Source of the DNA: SHVO01 sp050246995 | Lineage (GTDB): Bacteria; Pseudomonadota; Alphaproteobacteria; Rhodospirillales; Rhodospirillaceae | Reading direction: 5' to 3' | Length of the DNA stretch: 64,000 nucleotides | NCBI GenBank assembly: GCA_050246995.1 | Contig: JBFWVA010000008.1 | Coordinates: 1 to 64,000 of the forward strand | Part shown: positions 34,627 to 44,904 of the stretch, piece by piece | Numbering within the stretch: the stretch's first letter is position 1 | Layout: each line of letters opens with the position of its first letter | Notes under the pieces: model-generated | What the model was told of the DNA's origin: nothing | The model's input: the letters and a program-made list of their open reading frames with translations, nothing else | Databases searched by the model: none | Translations under genes and position numbers: made by a program

Positions 34627-36207
34627 TTAAGATCGGCGGAACTGCTTCAGATCGCTTTTGTCGGCGGCGCCGAACAGGAACACCGCGATCACGAACACGA
34701 GCCCGCCGAGGGCGATGACCGGGGCGAGCATGTAGATGCGTGCGAGTTCCGGCCCCGCCGGCGCATTCGGCGGACCGAAGACGGGGCCGAACATCTGCAC
34801 CGCATAGTGAAGCGCCGCCCACACCGCGCCGCCCATGGCCGCCGCCGCCAGAACGAGGCGCGGCACGCGCTTCTTGAGGCGCGCATCGGGCTTGAGATGG
34901 CCCCGGCGGCGCAGGATCACATAGAGCGTGACGGCGTTCATCCAGGCCGAAAGACTGGACGCGAGCGCGATGCCCAAATGGCCGAAGCTTTGAATGAGCG
35001 CCAGGCTGGCGACGAGGTTCACAACAAAAGCCGCGCCGGCGCTTTTCACCGGTGTCACCGTGTCGTGACGGCCGAAGAAACCGGGCGTGAGCGCCTTGTT
35101 GAGCACATAGGCCGGCAGCGCAAAAGCAAAGGCGAACAGCGCGGCGGCGACGGCTTCGCGGTCTTGCGGCGTGAAGGCGCCGCGTTCGAACAAGGTCGAG
35201 GTGATGGGTTCGGCGAGCACCGCGATGCCGACGGAGGCGGGCACCGTCAGGAGCAGCGAGAATTCGATCGCGCGGTTCTGATTGGCGAGCGCGGCCTCCT
35301 CGTTGCCGGCGCGGATCTGGCGCGACAGCAGCGGCAGCAGCACGATGCCGACGGCGACACCGACGATCCCGACGGGAAGCTGGTTCACGCGGTCCGCGTA
35401 GTAAAGCCAGGAGACCGCGCTTGCTGAAACCAGGGTCGCAATGCTGGTGCTGACAAACATATTGAGCTGATACACCCCGGCGCCGATCGCCACGGGCAGC
35501 ATGCGCTTCAAAAGCATCCTCACGTCGGGCGAAAGGCGCGGACGGCCGATCTTGAGCGCGGCGCCGGCGCGCCAGCAGTGATAGCCGAGCCACAGGAACT
35601 GGATAAGGCCGGCGGCGGAGACGCCCCAGGCCATGGCTTCGGCGCGGTGCGTGTCGAGCACGGCGGCGCCGAGCAGGAAGCCGATGACGGTGAGATTGAG
35701 AAGGATCGGGGCGGCGGCGGGCGCGGCGAAGATGTGCAACGCGTTGAGGATGCCGGATTGCAGGGACGTCAGCGAAATGAAGAAGAGATAGGGAAAGGCG
35801 ATACGCGAAAGTTCGACCGCGCTGGCCATGAGGCCCGGCTCATCGGCAAAGCCGGGCGCGATCAGAAGGACGACCCAGGGCATGAAAACGATCATGAGCG
35901 CGCTGAACGTCGCCAGGACCAGGACCAGCACCGAGGCCGCTTCGCGCGCGAACGCCATGGCTTTGGCGTGGCCGTCGCCTTCATGAAGGCTGGCGAAGAT
36001 CGGCACGAAGCCGGCCGAGAACGCGCCTTCGGCGAAGAGGCTGCGGAAGAGATTGGGGATGCGAAAAGCGACGATAAAGGCCGCCGCCGTGTCACCGGCG
36101 CCGAGGAGCGCGGCTTGCAGCATATCGCGGATAAAACCGGTGATGCGCGAGCCGAGCGTGAAGAAGCCGACCGTGCCGATACCTTTGAGAAGCGACGGGG
36201 AAGCCAT
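34627..36207 (-). CDS. murJ: lipid II flippase MurJ (MviN)
   Basis: A 526-residue polytopic membrane protein with about fourteen hydrophobic segments, of the MOP superfamily. It moves the peptidoglycan precursor lipid II across the inner membrane. The N-terminal LKGIGTVGFFTLGSRITGFI and RIPNLFRSLFAEGAFSAGFV match the MurJ signature, including the conserved arginines lining the cavity. It starts 22 bases after the glnD stop, and the glnD-murJ-trpS order suggests one operon. Confidence 0.94.
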   Translation of the reverse strand: MASPSLLKGIGTVGFFTLGSRITGFIRDMLQAALLGAGDTAAAFIVAFRIPNLFRSLFAEGAFSAGFVPIFASLHEGDGHAKAMAFAREAASVLVLVLATFSALMIVFMPWVVLLIAPGFADEPGLMASAVELSRIAFPYLFFISLTSLQSGILNALHIFAAPAAAPILLNLTVIGFLLGAAVLDTHRAEAMAWGVSAAGLIQFLWLGYHCWRAGAALKIGRPRLSPDVRMLLKRMLPVAIGAGVYQLNMFVSTSIATLVSASAVSWLYYADRVNQLPVGIVGVAVGIVLLPLLSRQIRAGNEEAALANQNRAIEFSLLLTVPASVGIAVLAEPITSTLFERGAFTPQDREAVAAALFAFAFALPAYVLNKALTPGFFGRHDTVTPVKSAGAAFVVNLVASLALIQSFGHLGIALASSLSAWMNAVTLYVILRRRGHLKPDARLKKRVPRLVLAAAAMGGAVWAALHYAVQMFGPVFGPPNAPAGPELARIYMLAPVIALGGLVFVIAVFLFGAADKSDLKQFRRS

Positions 36208-36229
36208 TTAGACCCTTAAGTGGAGATCG

Positions 36230-39025
36230 CTATTCGGCGGCGGCGCCGGGCGCGGGCGGGGCGGAAAGAGACGGACGCTGCTGGACCGAGACGTCGCCGG
36301 CCGCGACGCCGATCGCCTGTCCTAGTGCATCGCGAATCTGGCGGATTTTCGTCTCGTTCTCGATCCTCATGCCGAAGACGTCCTTTACATAAAAGACGTC
36401 TACGACCCGTTCGCCGTATGTGGAGATGTGAGCAGAGAAAATCTGAAGGCCGAGGTCGGTAAGGGTTTTAGTGACATCGAACAGGAAGCCCGGCCGGTCA
36501 TGGCCGTTGATCTCGATGACGCTGCAGACCTTGGACGCGGTGTTATCGATGATGACGCGCGGCGGCACCTCGAGCGCCTGCACACGCGACGGCAGGCGCG
36601 AGGTTACTTTCGGAAGCTCTTGATTGAGCCGCATGCGCCCTTCCAGCGCCGAGATGATGCGGCTTTTGATGCGCTGGGTGCGGTGATCGATGGGGATGGC
36701 GTGGCCTTCGAAATCCTGGACGGCGAAAGTGTCGAGCGCCATGCCGTTGGAGAGCGTGACGATCTTCGCGTCGACGACCGATACACCCGCCAGAGCCAAT
36801 GCGCCGGCGATGCGCGCGAACAGGCCCGGATGGTCGGGGGTGTAAAGAGTCATGAGGGTCGCATCGCGCACGGCGTCGACCGTGAAGTCGATGGCGATCT
36901 TCTCACCCACCTCATCGGCGGCCCGCATGAAATGCGCCATGCGTTCGTGCGTGTCCGTGTCTTCGCCGAGCCAAAACGCCGGGGATGCAAGACTGAGGAG
37001 ATTTTCACGTGTATGCGCCGGCCAATCGGCGAGGCGCTCGGCGAGCGCCGCCTTTGCCTTCGTCACGCGCATATCGATGCCCGCGTCGGCCTGGCTGCCG
37101 CGCATGACCTGGTCGGCGCGCGTGAACAGTTCCTTGAGCAGGGTGGCTTTCCAGTTGTTCCACACCGTCGGGCCCACGGCGCGGATGTCGGCGCAGGTGA
37201 GGATCACAAGAAGTTTCAGGCGTTCCGGCGATTGCACCATTTCGGCGAAGCGCGAGATGGTGGCGGGATCATCGAGGTCGCGCTTGAAAGCCGTGTTGCT
37301 CATAAGCAGGTGGTGTTTGACCAACCAGCTCACGGTTTCGGTTTCCGCCAACGTGAGGCCCAGGCGCGGGCAGAGGTGCAGCGCGATGTCGGCGCCGAGA
37401 TCCGAATGGTCGCCGCCGCGCCCTTTCGCGATGTCGTGCAGCAGCACCGCGACGTAAAGCACGCGCTTGGAATCGATTTTGTGGATGATGTCCGACGAGA
37501 TGGGCAGCTCGGTCTTGAGTTTGCCCTGCTCGATGCGGTTGAGGATGCCAATCGCACGGATGGTGTGCTCGTCCGTCGTGTACACATGGTACATGTCGTA
37601 CTGCATCTGCGCGACGACACGGGCGAAGTCGGGAATGAAGCGCCCGAAGACGCCGCACTCGCTCATGAGGCGCAAGATGTTCTCCGCGCCGTTCTTGTGC
37701 GTGAGGATGTCGACGAAGACCTTATTGGCCTCCGGATCGTTGCGCAGGCCCGTGACGCCGCGCGCATGGTGCGCGATGGCGCGCAGCACCGCCGGCTGGA
37801 AGTCGAGATTATGCTGGAGCGCGGTCAGGAAGATCGTGAGCAGCTTGATCGGCTCGCCGATGAAGATCGCGGGGTCCTTCACGCCGATACGTCCGCCGTC
37901 GACGACAAAGCCGTCGATATTGCGCTGACGCCAACGCGCGGTGAGGCGCGCCATGCCTTTTTTCGGTTGGCCTTCCTCGAGCAGCGTGCAGAAGATGCGC
38001 GTGAGATCGCCGACGTCGCGGGCGACCAGGAAATAGTGGCGCATGAAACGTTCGACGGCGGCGGCTCCGGCGCGGTCGGTATACCCCAGACGCGGCGCGA
38101 TCTCGCGCTGCAGGTCGAAGGTCAGGCGATTGTCGGTGCGGCCGGTGAGATAGTGGAGATAACAGCGCACGGTAGAGAGGAAGTCGTGCGCTTTCATGAA
38201 GCGGCCGGCCGCGTCGTCGTCGATGATACCGTTATCGGTGAGTTTGCGGATGTCCGAGACGCCGTAGAGATATTTCGCGATCCAGAACAGCGTGTGGAGA
38301 TCGCGCAGGCCGCCTTTGTCTTCCTTGACGTTAGGCTCGAGCCGGTAGCGTGAATCGCCGAGTTTCTGATGGCGTTCGTCACGCTCGGCGAGTTTCGCCT
38401 TCACGAATTCTTGCGCGGTGCCGCGCTTCACTTCCTTCTTGAAGCGGGCGAGGAGTTCGTTGGCGAGCTCCTGATCCCCCCACACCCAGCGCGCTTCGAG
38501 AAGGGTGGTGCGGATGGTGAAGTCGGCTTTTGCCTGTACGATGTTCTCGTCGACCGAACGCACGGCGTGGCCGACCTTGAGGCCGAGGTCCCACAGCGCA
38601 TAGAGCATGAATTCGGCGAGCTGCTCGGAGAACGGCGTCTGCTTATAGGGCAGCAGGAACAGAAGATCGATGTCCGAGAGCGGGGCGAGTTCACCCCGGC
38701 CATACCCGCCGATGGCGACAATGGAGATGCGCTCGCCCTTAGTGGGTACACCGCGCGAGAGTACGTGCGTGGTGGCGAAATCGTAGAGGACGCGGATCAG
38801 TTGATCCATGAGATAGCTGTGCGCGGCCACCGTGTCGGCACCGCTGGCGCGCCCCTTCTCGAACCGGTCGCGGATGACGGCGGTGCCGGCGACTTGGGCG
38901 GCTTTCAGCTTGGCGATCAGGAGGGCGCGCTTTGCATCCTCCCGTGCGTCGACGACGGCGTCATCGAGCTCGGCTTCAAGCCGGCGGCGGTCGATGATCT
39001 CGCGGGGCTGATGGATCGTGGACAC
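36230..39025 (-). CDS. glnD: PII uridylyltransferase / uridylyl-removing enzyme
   Basis: A 931-residue nitrogen sensor that adds or removes UMP on PII proteins according to glutamine level. Domains in order are a nucleotidyltransferase (GGYGRGELAPLSDIDLLFL near residue 107), a central helical GlnD region, an HD phosphohydrolase domain (LLHDIAKGRGGDHSDLG near 527), and two C-terminal ACT domains (TPDHPGLFARIAGALA and GHDRPGLFDVTKTLTDLG) that bind glutamine. All key motifs are present. First gene of the glnD-murJ-trpS group. No glnB or glnK is in the window. Confidence 0.96.
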   Translation of the reverse strand: MSTIHQPREIIDRRRLEAELDDAVVDAREDAKRALLIAKLKAAQVAGTAVIRDRFEKGRASGADTVAAHSYLMDQLIRVLYDFATTHVLSRGVPTKGERISIVAIGGYGRGELAPLSDIDLLFLLPYKQTPFSEQLAEFMLYALWDLGLKVGHAVRSVDENIVQAKADFTIRTTLLEARWVWGDQELANELLARFKKEVKRGTAQEFVKAKLAERDERHQKLGDSRYRLEPNVKEDKGGLRDLHTLFWIAKYLYGVSDIRKLTDNGIIDDDAAGRFMKAHDFLSTVRCYLHYLTGRTDNRLTFDLQREIAPRLGYTDRAGAAAVERFMRHYFLVARDVGDLTRIFCTLLEEGQPKKGMARLTARWRQRNIDGFVVDGGRIGVKDPAIFIGEPIKLLTIFLTALQHNLDFQPAVLRAIAHHARGVTGLRNDPEANKVFVDILTHKNGAENILRLMSECGVFGRFIPDFARVVAQMQYDMYHVYTTDEHTIRAIGILNRIEQGKLKTELPISSDIIHKIDSKRVLYVAVLLHDIAKGRGGDHSDLGADIALHLCPRLGLTLAETETVSWLVKHHLLMSNTAFKRDLDDPATISRFAEMVQSPERLKLLVILTCADIRAVGPTVWNNWKATLLKELFTRADQVMRGSQADAGIDMRVTKAKAALAERLADWPAHTRENLLSLASPAFWLGEDTDTHERMAHFMRAADEVGEKIAIDFTVDAVRDATLMTLYTPDHPGLFARIAGALALAGVSVVDAKIVTLSNGMALDTFAVQDFEGHAIPIDHRTQRIKSRIISALEGRMRLNQELPKVTSRLPSRVQALEVPPRVIIDNTASKVCSVIEINGHDRPGFLFDVTKTLTDLGLQIFSAHISTYGERVVDVFYVKDVFGMRIENETKIRQIRDALGQAIGVAAGDVSVQQRPSLSAPPAPGAAAE

Positions 39026-39089
39026 AGGGGCTTGGTCTTTTCCGAGGAAACGCGCGCTCTATATGAGCCCCCGGCGAGGGGCCAGCAAC

Positions 39090-39491
39090 CTATCTCACTT
39101 TAAAACCGGATTGGCGGGCCTGTTCATCGGGAACGTGAATAACGCGTTCTTTGGGCGGTTTTGAGGTCGGACCGGACCAAGCGGTGTTCGGCGCGGCGGG
39201 CGCGCCGGACGCGGCGACCTTGGCGACCGCGGCTTCGATGGCGAAGCGCGATTTGACGCGCGCGCTGATCACGGCGAGCGCCTCGATGATCTTGGCCTGG
39301 CCGAGGAAGAGCAGCGCGAGCAGAAAAGACGCGCCCGCGCCGGCCATGGCGTAGATCTCGTTCACCCAGGCGTAACCGGAAAAGGCGAGCAGCATCGACA
39401 CGATGGCGCCGACCAGCAGCAGAAGGCCCATGCCCGAAAGGATGCGGGCGAGCGCGGGAATATTCGGCTTGTCGGGATCGATGTCGAACAT
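39090..39491 (-). CDS. small two-helix membrane protein of unknown function
   Basis: A 133-residue protein not recognised as a named family. Two hydrophobic segments lie at about residues 13-37 and 44-64 (GMGLLLLVGAIVSMLLAFSG and YAMAGAGASFLLALLFLG). An alanine-rich amphipathic stretch and a charged, proline-rich C-terminal tail ending in QSGFKVR follow. It sits between mutS and glnD. The ATG is only six bases from a TATACT box, so the message may be leaderless. Confidence 0.65.
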   Translation of the reverse strand: MFDIDPDKPNIPALARILSGMGLLLLVGAIVSMLLAFSGYAWVNEIYAMAGAGASFLLALLFLGQAKIIEALAVISARVKSRFAIEAAVAKVAASGAPAAPNTAWSGPTSKPPKERVIHVPDEQARQSGFKVR

Positions 39492-39497
39492 GCCCCC

Positions 39498-39503
39498 AGT
39501 ATA
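39498..39503 (-). promoter_or_regulatory. -10 box (TATACT) placed for a leaderless transcript
   Basis: On the minus strand TATACT ends six bases before the ATG at 39491, which would put the transcription start at or next to the start codon. No good -35 box is seen at the usual distance, so the promoter is uncertain. Confidence 0.38.
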
Positions 39504-39525
39504 ACAGAGGGCGCGGCATCCCGTT

Positions 39526-42309
39526 TCAGGTCTTTTCGGGCGCTAGTGCCTTGAGGCGATACAGGATCTCGAGGGCCTCCCGGGGACTTAAGCTGTCGGG
39601 CGAAACCTCGCCCAGGGCCACCTCCAACGGCGACGGCCCGGAGGGGCGGCTGACGCCGCCGGACGTGGGTTTGGGGATGGCGGCGAACAGGGGAAGATCG
39701 TCGGCCAGGCGCGCCGCGCCGCCGCCCTGCTGATCCTTCTCAAGGATGGCGAGGACCTGTTCGGCCCGGGCGATCACGGCCGGGGGCAGACCGGCGAGGC
39801 GTCCCACATGGATGCCGTAGGAGCGATCGGCGGCGCCGGCGGCGACCTCGTGCAGGAAGACCACGTCGCCCTGCCATTCCTTGACGCGCATGGTATGCGG
39901 CGCGAGCTCGGGCAACCGCGCGGAAAGCGCGGTGAGCTCGTGATAGTGGGTGGCGAACAGGGCGCGGCATTTGTTGATGTCGTGGATGTGCTCGAGGCTG
40001 GCCCAGGCGATGGAAAGGCCGTCGAAGGTCGCAGTGCCGCGGCCGATCTCGTCGAGGATCACGAAGGAACGCGGTGTCGCCTGATTGAGAATGGCGGCGG
40101 TCTCGACCATTTCGACCATGAAAGTCGAACGGCCGCGCGCAAGATCATCGGCCGCGCCGACACGAGAAAACAGGCGATCGATGACGCCGATGTGCGCGGA
40201 GGCCGCCGGCACATAGGCGCCCATCTGCGCGAGGAGCGCGATGAGCGCGTTCTGGCGCAGGAATGTGCTCTTACCAGCCATGTTGGGGCCGGTGATGAGC
40301 CATAAGCGCCCGTTCTTCTTCGTGCCGTCGCCGAGGGTGCAGTCGTTGGCGACGAACTGAATGCCTTGGGGCTTGAGCACGGACTCAACAACCGGATGAC
40401 GGCCGCCCGAAATCTGGAAGGCGCGCGTGTCGTCGATGTCGGGGCGCACATGGCCTTCGTTCACGGCGAGCTGGGCCAGCGCGGTGGCGACATCGAGGCC
40501 GGCGATGGCGGCGGCGGCGCTCGCGATCTCGGCGCGGTAGGCGAGCACTTCGGTCACCAGATCGGCGAAGAGTTTAAGTTCCAGCGCGAGCGCCTTGTCG
40601 GCGGCGGAGCGGATCTTGTCCTCGAGCTCGGAGAGTTCGACGGTCGTGAAGCGCATGGCATTGGCCATGCTTTGGCGGTGGATGAAGATCGCTTCCGGGC
40701 CGCCGGCCCTGGCTTTCTCCATCAGGGTCTCGCCGGGCTTACCGGTGGTTTCGATGTAGTAGCCGAGGATGTTGTTGTGGCGGATCTTCAGCGCGGAAAT
40801 GCCGGAGATCTCGACGTAACGCGCCTGCAGGCCGGCGATCAGCTTGCGGCTTTCATCGCGCAAGGCGAGGAACTCGTCGAGGGCCGCGTCGTAGCCCGGC
40901 GCGATGAAACCGCCGTCGCGCGCGAGGAGCGGTAGTTCGGCGGCGAGCGCGCGGGTGAGGCGCGCAACAAGGGTTTCGTGTTGACCGAGCGCGCTGAGAT
41001 GACGCGCGACCAACGGCGACGGCGGCAATAAACTGGCGGGCAGTTCCATCACCGCCGCGCGCAAGCCGGGCACCTGGCTCAGAGCGTCGCGCATGCAAGC
41101 GAGATCACGCGGACCGCCGCGGCCCAAGGACAGACGTGACAGCGCGCGTTCGATATCCGGGCACTGCGCCAACGCGGTGCGCAATTTTTCGCGCGCGGGC
41201 TGCGCGGTGACGAAGAAGGTGACGGCGTCGAGGCGTTCGTTGATGCGCGCGGGGTCGGTAAGCGGGGCATTGAGCTGGCTGGCGAGCAGACGCGCGCCCG
41301 CGCCGGTGATGGTGCGGTCGATCACCGAGAGGAGGCTTCCGCGCCGCTCGCCGGACAAGGTCTGGGTGAGCTCGAGATTGCGCCGGGTGGCGGCGTCGAT
41401 CTCCATCACCGCGCCGACGGACAGACGCTGCGGCGCCGACAAGCTCGGCAGTTTGCCCTTCTGCGTCAGCTCGACATAGTCGACCAGCGCGCCAGCGGCC
41501 GCGGTTTCGGCCCGGGAGAATGCGCCGAAGGCATCCAATGTGCCGACGGCGAAAAGTTTCTCGAGGCGCTTCTTCGCATTCTCGGAATCGAAGCGCGGCG
41601 TGGGCAGCGGCGAAAGGCGGCGCTTCCACGGCGCAAGCAGATCCGCCATCTCGGCATCGAGGAAGATCTTCTCGGAGAGCAGAAGCTCGCCAGGCTCCAG
41701 CCGCGCCAAGGCCGCCGTAAGGCCGGCGCGGCGTACGGGCTGAAGCTGGAAATCGCCGGTGGAGACGTCGAGCCAAGCGAGCCCGAACTCGTGCTCGGGG
41801 TCGCCCTTCACTTGCGCAAGCGACGCGAGATAATTGTGAGTGCGCGCATCTAAAAGCGAATCCTCGGTGAGGGTGCCCGGCGTGATGAGGCGCACGACGT
41901 CGCGTTTCACAACGGATTTCGCGCCGCGCTTCTTGGCCTCGGCGGGGTCTTCCATCTGCTCGCCCACGGCGACCTTGAAGCCGGCGCGGATCAAGCGGGC
42001 GAGATATGCCTCGTGAGAGTGCACGGGCACGCCGCACATAGGGATATCTTCGCCGAGGTGTTTGCCGCGTTTGGTGAGCGCGATATCGAGCGCGGCGGCG
42101 GCTTTCACCGCGTCGTCGAAGAACAGCTCGTAGAAATCGCCCATGCGATAGAACAGCAGCGCGTCGGGATATCCCGCCTTCACGGCGAGATACTGGCTCA
42201 TCATCGGGGTCGGAGCTTCGCCGGCGGAAGACGAAGGCGCGGCCGTCTTATTCTCTAGCGCGTCGGGGCCGCGCTCTGGCGGCGCTGTCTCGAGAGTTTC
42301 ATCCGACAA
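39526..42309 (-). CDS. mutS: DNA mismatch repair protein MutS
   Basis: A 927-residue mismatch-recognition ATPase. The mismatch-binding FYRMGDFYELF (Phe-x-Glu) motif is near residues 54-64. The ABC ATPase core has Walker A GPNMAGKST, the signature-region STFMVEMVE, Walker B FVILDEIGRGT, and HYHELT. Longer than E. coli MutS mainly through a Ser/Ala/Glu-rich N-terminal extension of about 40 residues. Divergent from maeB, an arrangement common in alphaproteobacteria. Confidence 0.96.
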   Translation of the reverse strand: MSDETLETAPPERGPDALENKTAAPSSSAGEAPTPMMSQYLAVKAGYPDALLFYRMGDFYELFFDDAVKAAAALDIALTKRGKHLGEDIPMCGVPVHSHEAYLARLIRAGFKVAVGEQMEDPAEAKKRGAKSVVKRDVVRLITPGTLTEDSLLDARTHNYLASLAQVKGDPEHEFGLAWLDVSTGDFQLQPVRRAGLTAALARLEPGELLLSEKIFLDAEMADLLAPWKRRLSPLPTPRFDSENAKKRLEKLFAVGTLDAFGAFSRAETAAAGALVDYVELTQKGKLPSLSAPQRLSVGAVMEIDAATRRNLELTQTLSGERRGSLLSVIDRTITGAGARLLASQLNAPLTDPARINERLDAVTFFVTAQPAREKLRTALAQCPDIERALSRLSLGRGGPRDLACMRDALSQVPGLRAAVMELPASLLPPSPLVARHLSALGQHETLVARLTRALAAELPLLARDGGFIAPGYDAALDEFLALRDESRKLIAGLQARYVEISGISALKIRHNNILGYYIETTGKPGETLMEKARAGGPEAIFIHRQSMANAMRFTTVELSELEDKIRSAADKALALELKLFADLVTEVLAYRAEIASAAAAIAGLDVATALAQLAVNEGHVRPDIDDTRAFQISGGRHPVVESVLKPQGIQFVANDCTLGDGTKKNGRLWLITGPNMAGKSTFLRQNALIALLAQMGAYVPAASAHIGVIDRLFSRVGAADDLARGRSTFMVEMVETAAILNQATPRSFVILDEIGRGTATFDGLSIAWASLEHIHDINKCRALFATHYHELTALSARLPELAPHTMRVKEWQGDVVFLHEVAAGAADRSYGIHVGRLAGLPPAVIARAEQVLAILEKDQQGGGAARLADDLPLFAAIPKPTSGGVSRPSGPSPLEVALGEVSPDSLSPREALEILYRLKALAPEKT

Positions 42310-42473
42310 AGGCGGGGTCCAAAAATTCTAGATGTGGGTAGACGCGCGGAGTCTTCTCACTATAACAAGCCGCGCACGCGCGAAAGGGAGAACGACCGGC
42401 GGAATTCCGCTTGTATATCTGTCATCGCCGCGTCACGCGGTGTGCGGTGCAGCGCGTTGGGATCACTCGCATT

Positions 42474-42502
42474 TTGCATTGATCAGACCGCTGCGGCACA
42501 AT
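42474..42502 (+). promoter_or_regulatory. promoter of maeB
   Basis: TTGCAT (42474-42479) and CACAAT (42497-42502) with a 17-base spacer, about 50 bases before the maeB ATG. The rest of the 249-base gap between mutS and maeB contains GC-rich inverted repeats near 42430-42456 and no other gene. Confidence 0.42.
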
Positions 42503-42558
42503 GGTTATCAACAGGGCCGATGAGAGCCCTGACCGAACTAAAATGGGAGGGGATCACG

Positions 42559-44886
42559 ATGGACAGCAACGCGCCGGCGAAAACAGGTGTGGAGCAGAAG
42601 AAGCGGCCTGTACGGCGCAACTTCGACCAAGAGTCCCTGACGTTCCACGCCTCGGGCCGTCCGGGTAAGATCGAGATCACCGCGACCAAGCCGCTGACCA
42701 CGCAGCATGACCTATCGCTCGCCTATTCGCCCGGTGTGGCGGCCCCCTGCCTCGAAATCGCGCGCGATCCCGACACCGCTTACGACTACACCGCCAAGGG
42801 TAACCTCGTGGCCGTGATCTCCAACGGCACGGCGGTACTCGGCCTTGGCGATCTGGGCGCACTGGCCGGCAAGCCGGTGATGGAAGGAAAGGCGGTACTG
42901 TTCAAAAGATTCGCGGACGTGGATGGCATCGACCTCGAGGTCGATACCCGCGACGTCGACGAGTTCATCAACTGCGTGCGCTACCTGGGCCCGAGTTTCG
43001 GCGGCATCAACCTCGAGGACATCAAGGCGCCCGAGTGCTTCATCATTGAAAGCCGCCTGCGCGAGCTGATGGACATCCCGGTATTCCATGACGACCAGCA
43101 CGGCACGGCCATCATTTGCGCCGCCGGGCTGATCAATGCGTGCGATCTCACCGGCCGCAATCTATCGGATGTGAAGCTGGTGCTGAACGGCGCGGGCGCC
43201 GCGGCGATTTCGTGCCTGGAGCTCGCCAAGGCTTTGGGCGTGCGCGCCGAGAATGTGATCATGTGCGATTCAAAGGGCGTCGTGTACCGCGGCCGCGCCG
43301 AGAACATGAACCAGTGGAAGGCCGCGCACGCCGCCGAGACGAAGGCGCGCACGCTGGCGGAGGCGCTCGACGGAGCGGATGTGTTCTTCGGTCTTTCGGT
43401 GAAGGGCGCCGTGACGCCCGCCATGGTGAAATCCATGGCCAAGAACCCGGTCATCTTCGCCATGGCGAACCCGGACCCCGAGATCACCCCGGAAGAAGTC
43501 GCCGAAGTGCGTGACGATGCGATCGTGGCGACGGGACGCTCCGATTATCCCAACCAAGTGAATAACGTGCTTGGGTTCCCGTTCATCTTCCGCGGCGCGC
43601 TCGATGTCCGTGCGCGCACCATCAACGAGGAGATGAAGCTAGCCGCCGCGCGCGCGCTGGCCGACCTCGCGCGTCAGGATGTGCCGGAAGAAGTGGCCGC
43701 CGCTTATTCGGGCCGGAAGCTGCGATACGGACGGGAGTACATCATCCCGGTGCCGTTCGATCCGCGCCTGATCGCGACCGTTCCGCCCGCCGTTGCCAAA
43801 GCCGCGATGGATAGCGGCGTCGCGCGCAAGCCGCTGACGGATATGTTCGGGTACCGCAAACAACTTGCCGCGCGCCTCGATCCGACGGCGGCGACCTTGC
43901 AGACGGTGAGCAACGAAGTAGTGCGCTCGCCGCGTACGGTTGTGTTCGCCGAGGGTGAGGAAGAACGCTCGCTGCGAGCCGCCATCGCCTATCGCAACGC
44001 GGGTTACGGCAAAGCGATCCTGGTCGCGCGCCGGCGCAAGGTGGAAGAGACCATCGCCAACCTCGCGCTGCGGCCGGAAGACCTGGAAGGCATCACCATC
44101 ACCAACGCGCGCGAGAACAAGTCGGTCGCGCAGTATTCAGATTTCCTGTACCGGCGTTTACAACGCCAAGGCTTCCTGCAGCGCGACGCCGAGCGCATGG
44201 TGAACCAGGACCGCAATATCTTCGCCGCCTGCATGCTGGCTTTCGGCCACGCCGACACCGTGGTCACGGGCCTGACACGCAACTATCACAGCGCGCTGCG
44301 CGATGTGCGCCAGGTGATCGACACCACCCCGCACGCGCCCATTTTCGGACTGACCATGATCGTGGCGCGCGGCCGCACCCTGTTTGTGGCCGATACCGCG
44401 ATCCATGAGCGGCCCACGGACGCCGAGCTCGCCCGTATCGCCATCGAAAGCGCGGCGGCGGTCAAGCGCTTGGGCCATGAGCCGAAAGTCGCGCTTCTGT
44501 CATATTCCAACTTCGGCAATCCGCGCGGCGTGATCCCGGAACGGGTGCGGGGCGCCATGAAGCTGCTCAATGAGGCCGCGGCCGCGGGCGAGATCGACTT
44601 CGAATTTGACGGAGAAATGAACGTCGACGTGGCCCTGGATTCGGACCGCAAGCTGTATCCCTTCTGCAAGCTGTCGGGCGCGGCCAACGTACTGGTGATG
44701 CCGGGCTTGCATGCCGCGACCATCTCCACGCGCCTGGTTCAACGGTTCAGCGCGGCGTCCTCGATTGGGCCGATGCTGATCGGCCTCGAGAAGCCGGTAC
44801 AGATCGTCAATATGGACGCCTCGGTCACGGACCTTGTACAGATGGCGTTGATGGCCGCGCACTCCTGCACGCCGAAACTGATTTAG
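42559..44886 (+). CDS. maeB: NADP-dependent malic enzyme with C-terminal phosphotransacetylase-like domain
   Basis: A 775-residue two-domain protein. The malic enzyme part (about 1-430) has SLAYSPGVAAPCLEIA, the metal/substrate segment DDQHGTAIICAAGL, and the cofactor motif LNGAGAAAISCLELAK. The C-terminal part (about 450-775) resembles phosphotransacetylase and acts as a regulatory, acetyl-CoA-responsive module in known MaeB enzymes. It decarboxylates malate to pyruvate with NADP. The ATG at 42559 has GGGAGGGG at 42545-42552; the frame is open much further upstream without support. Confidence 0.94.
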   Translation: MDSNAPAKTGVEQKKRPVRRNFDQESLTFHASGRPGKIEITATKPLTTQHDLSLAYSPGVAAPCLEIARDPDTAYDYTAKGNLVAVISNGTAVLGLGDLGALAGKPVMEGKAVLFKRFADVDGIDLEVDTRDVDEFINCVRYLGPSFGGINLEDIKAPECFIIESRLRELMDIPVFHDDQHGTAIICAAGLINACDLTGRNLSDVKLVLNGAGAAAISCLELAKALGVRAENVIMCDSKGVVYRGRAENMNQWKAAHAAETKARTLAEALDGADVFFGLSVKGAVTPAMVKSMAKNPVIFAMANPDPEITPEEVAEVRDDAIVATGRSDYPNQVNNVLGFPFIFRGALDVRARTINEEMKLAAARALADLARQDVPEEVAAAYSGRKLRYGREYIIPVPFDPRLIATVPPAVAKAAMDSGVARKPLTDMFGYRKQLAARLDPTAATLQTVSNEVVRSPRTVVFAEGEEERSLRAAIAYRNAGYGKAILVARRRKVEETIANLALRPEDLEGITITNARENKSVAQYSDFLYRRLQRQGFLQRDAERMVNQDRNIFAACMLAFGHADTVVTGLTRNYHSALRDVRQVIDTTPHAPIFGLTMIVARGRTLFVADTAIHERPTDAELARIAIESAAAVKRLGHEPKVALLSYSNFGNPRGVIPERVRGAMKLLNEAAAAGEIDFEFDGEMNVDVALDSDRKLYPFCKLSGAANVLVMPGLHAATISTRLVQRFSAASSIGPMLIGLEKPVQIVNMDASVTDLVQMALMAAHSCTPKLI

Positions 44887-44904
44887 GGTTCAGATCCGGG
44901 ACAT

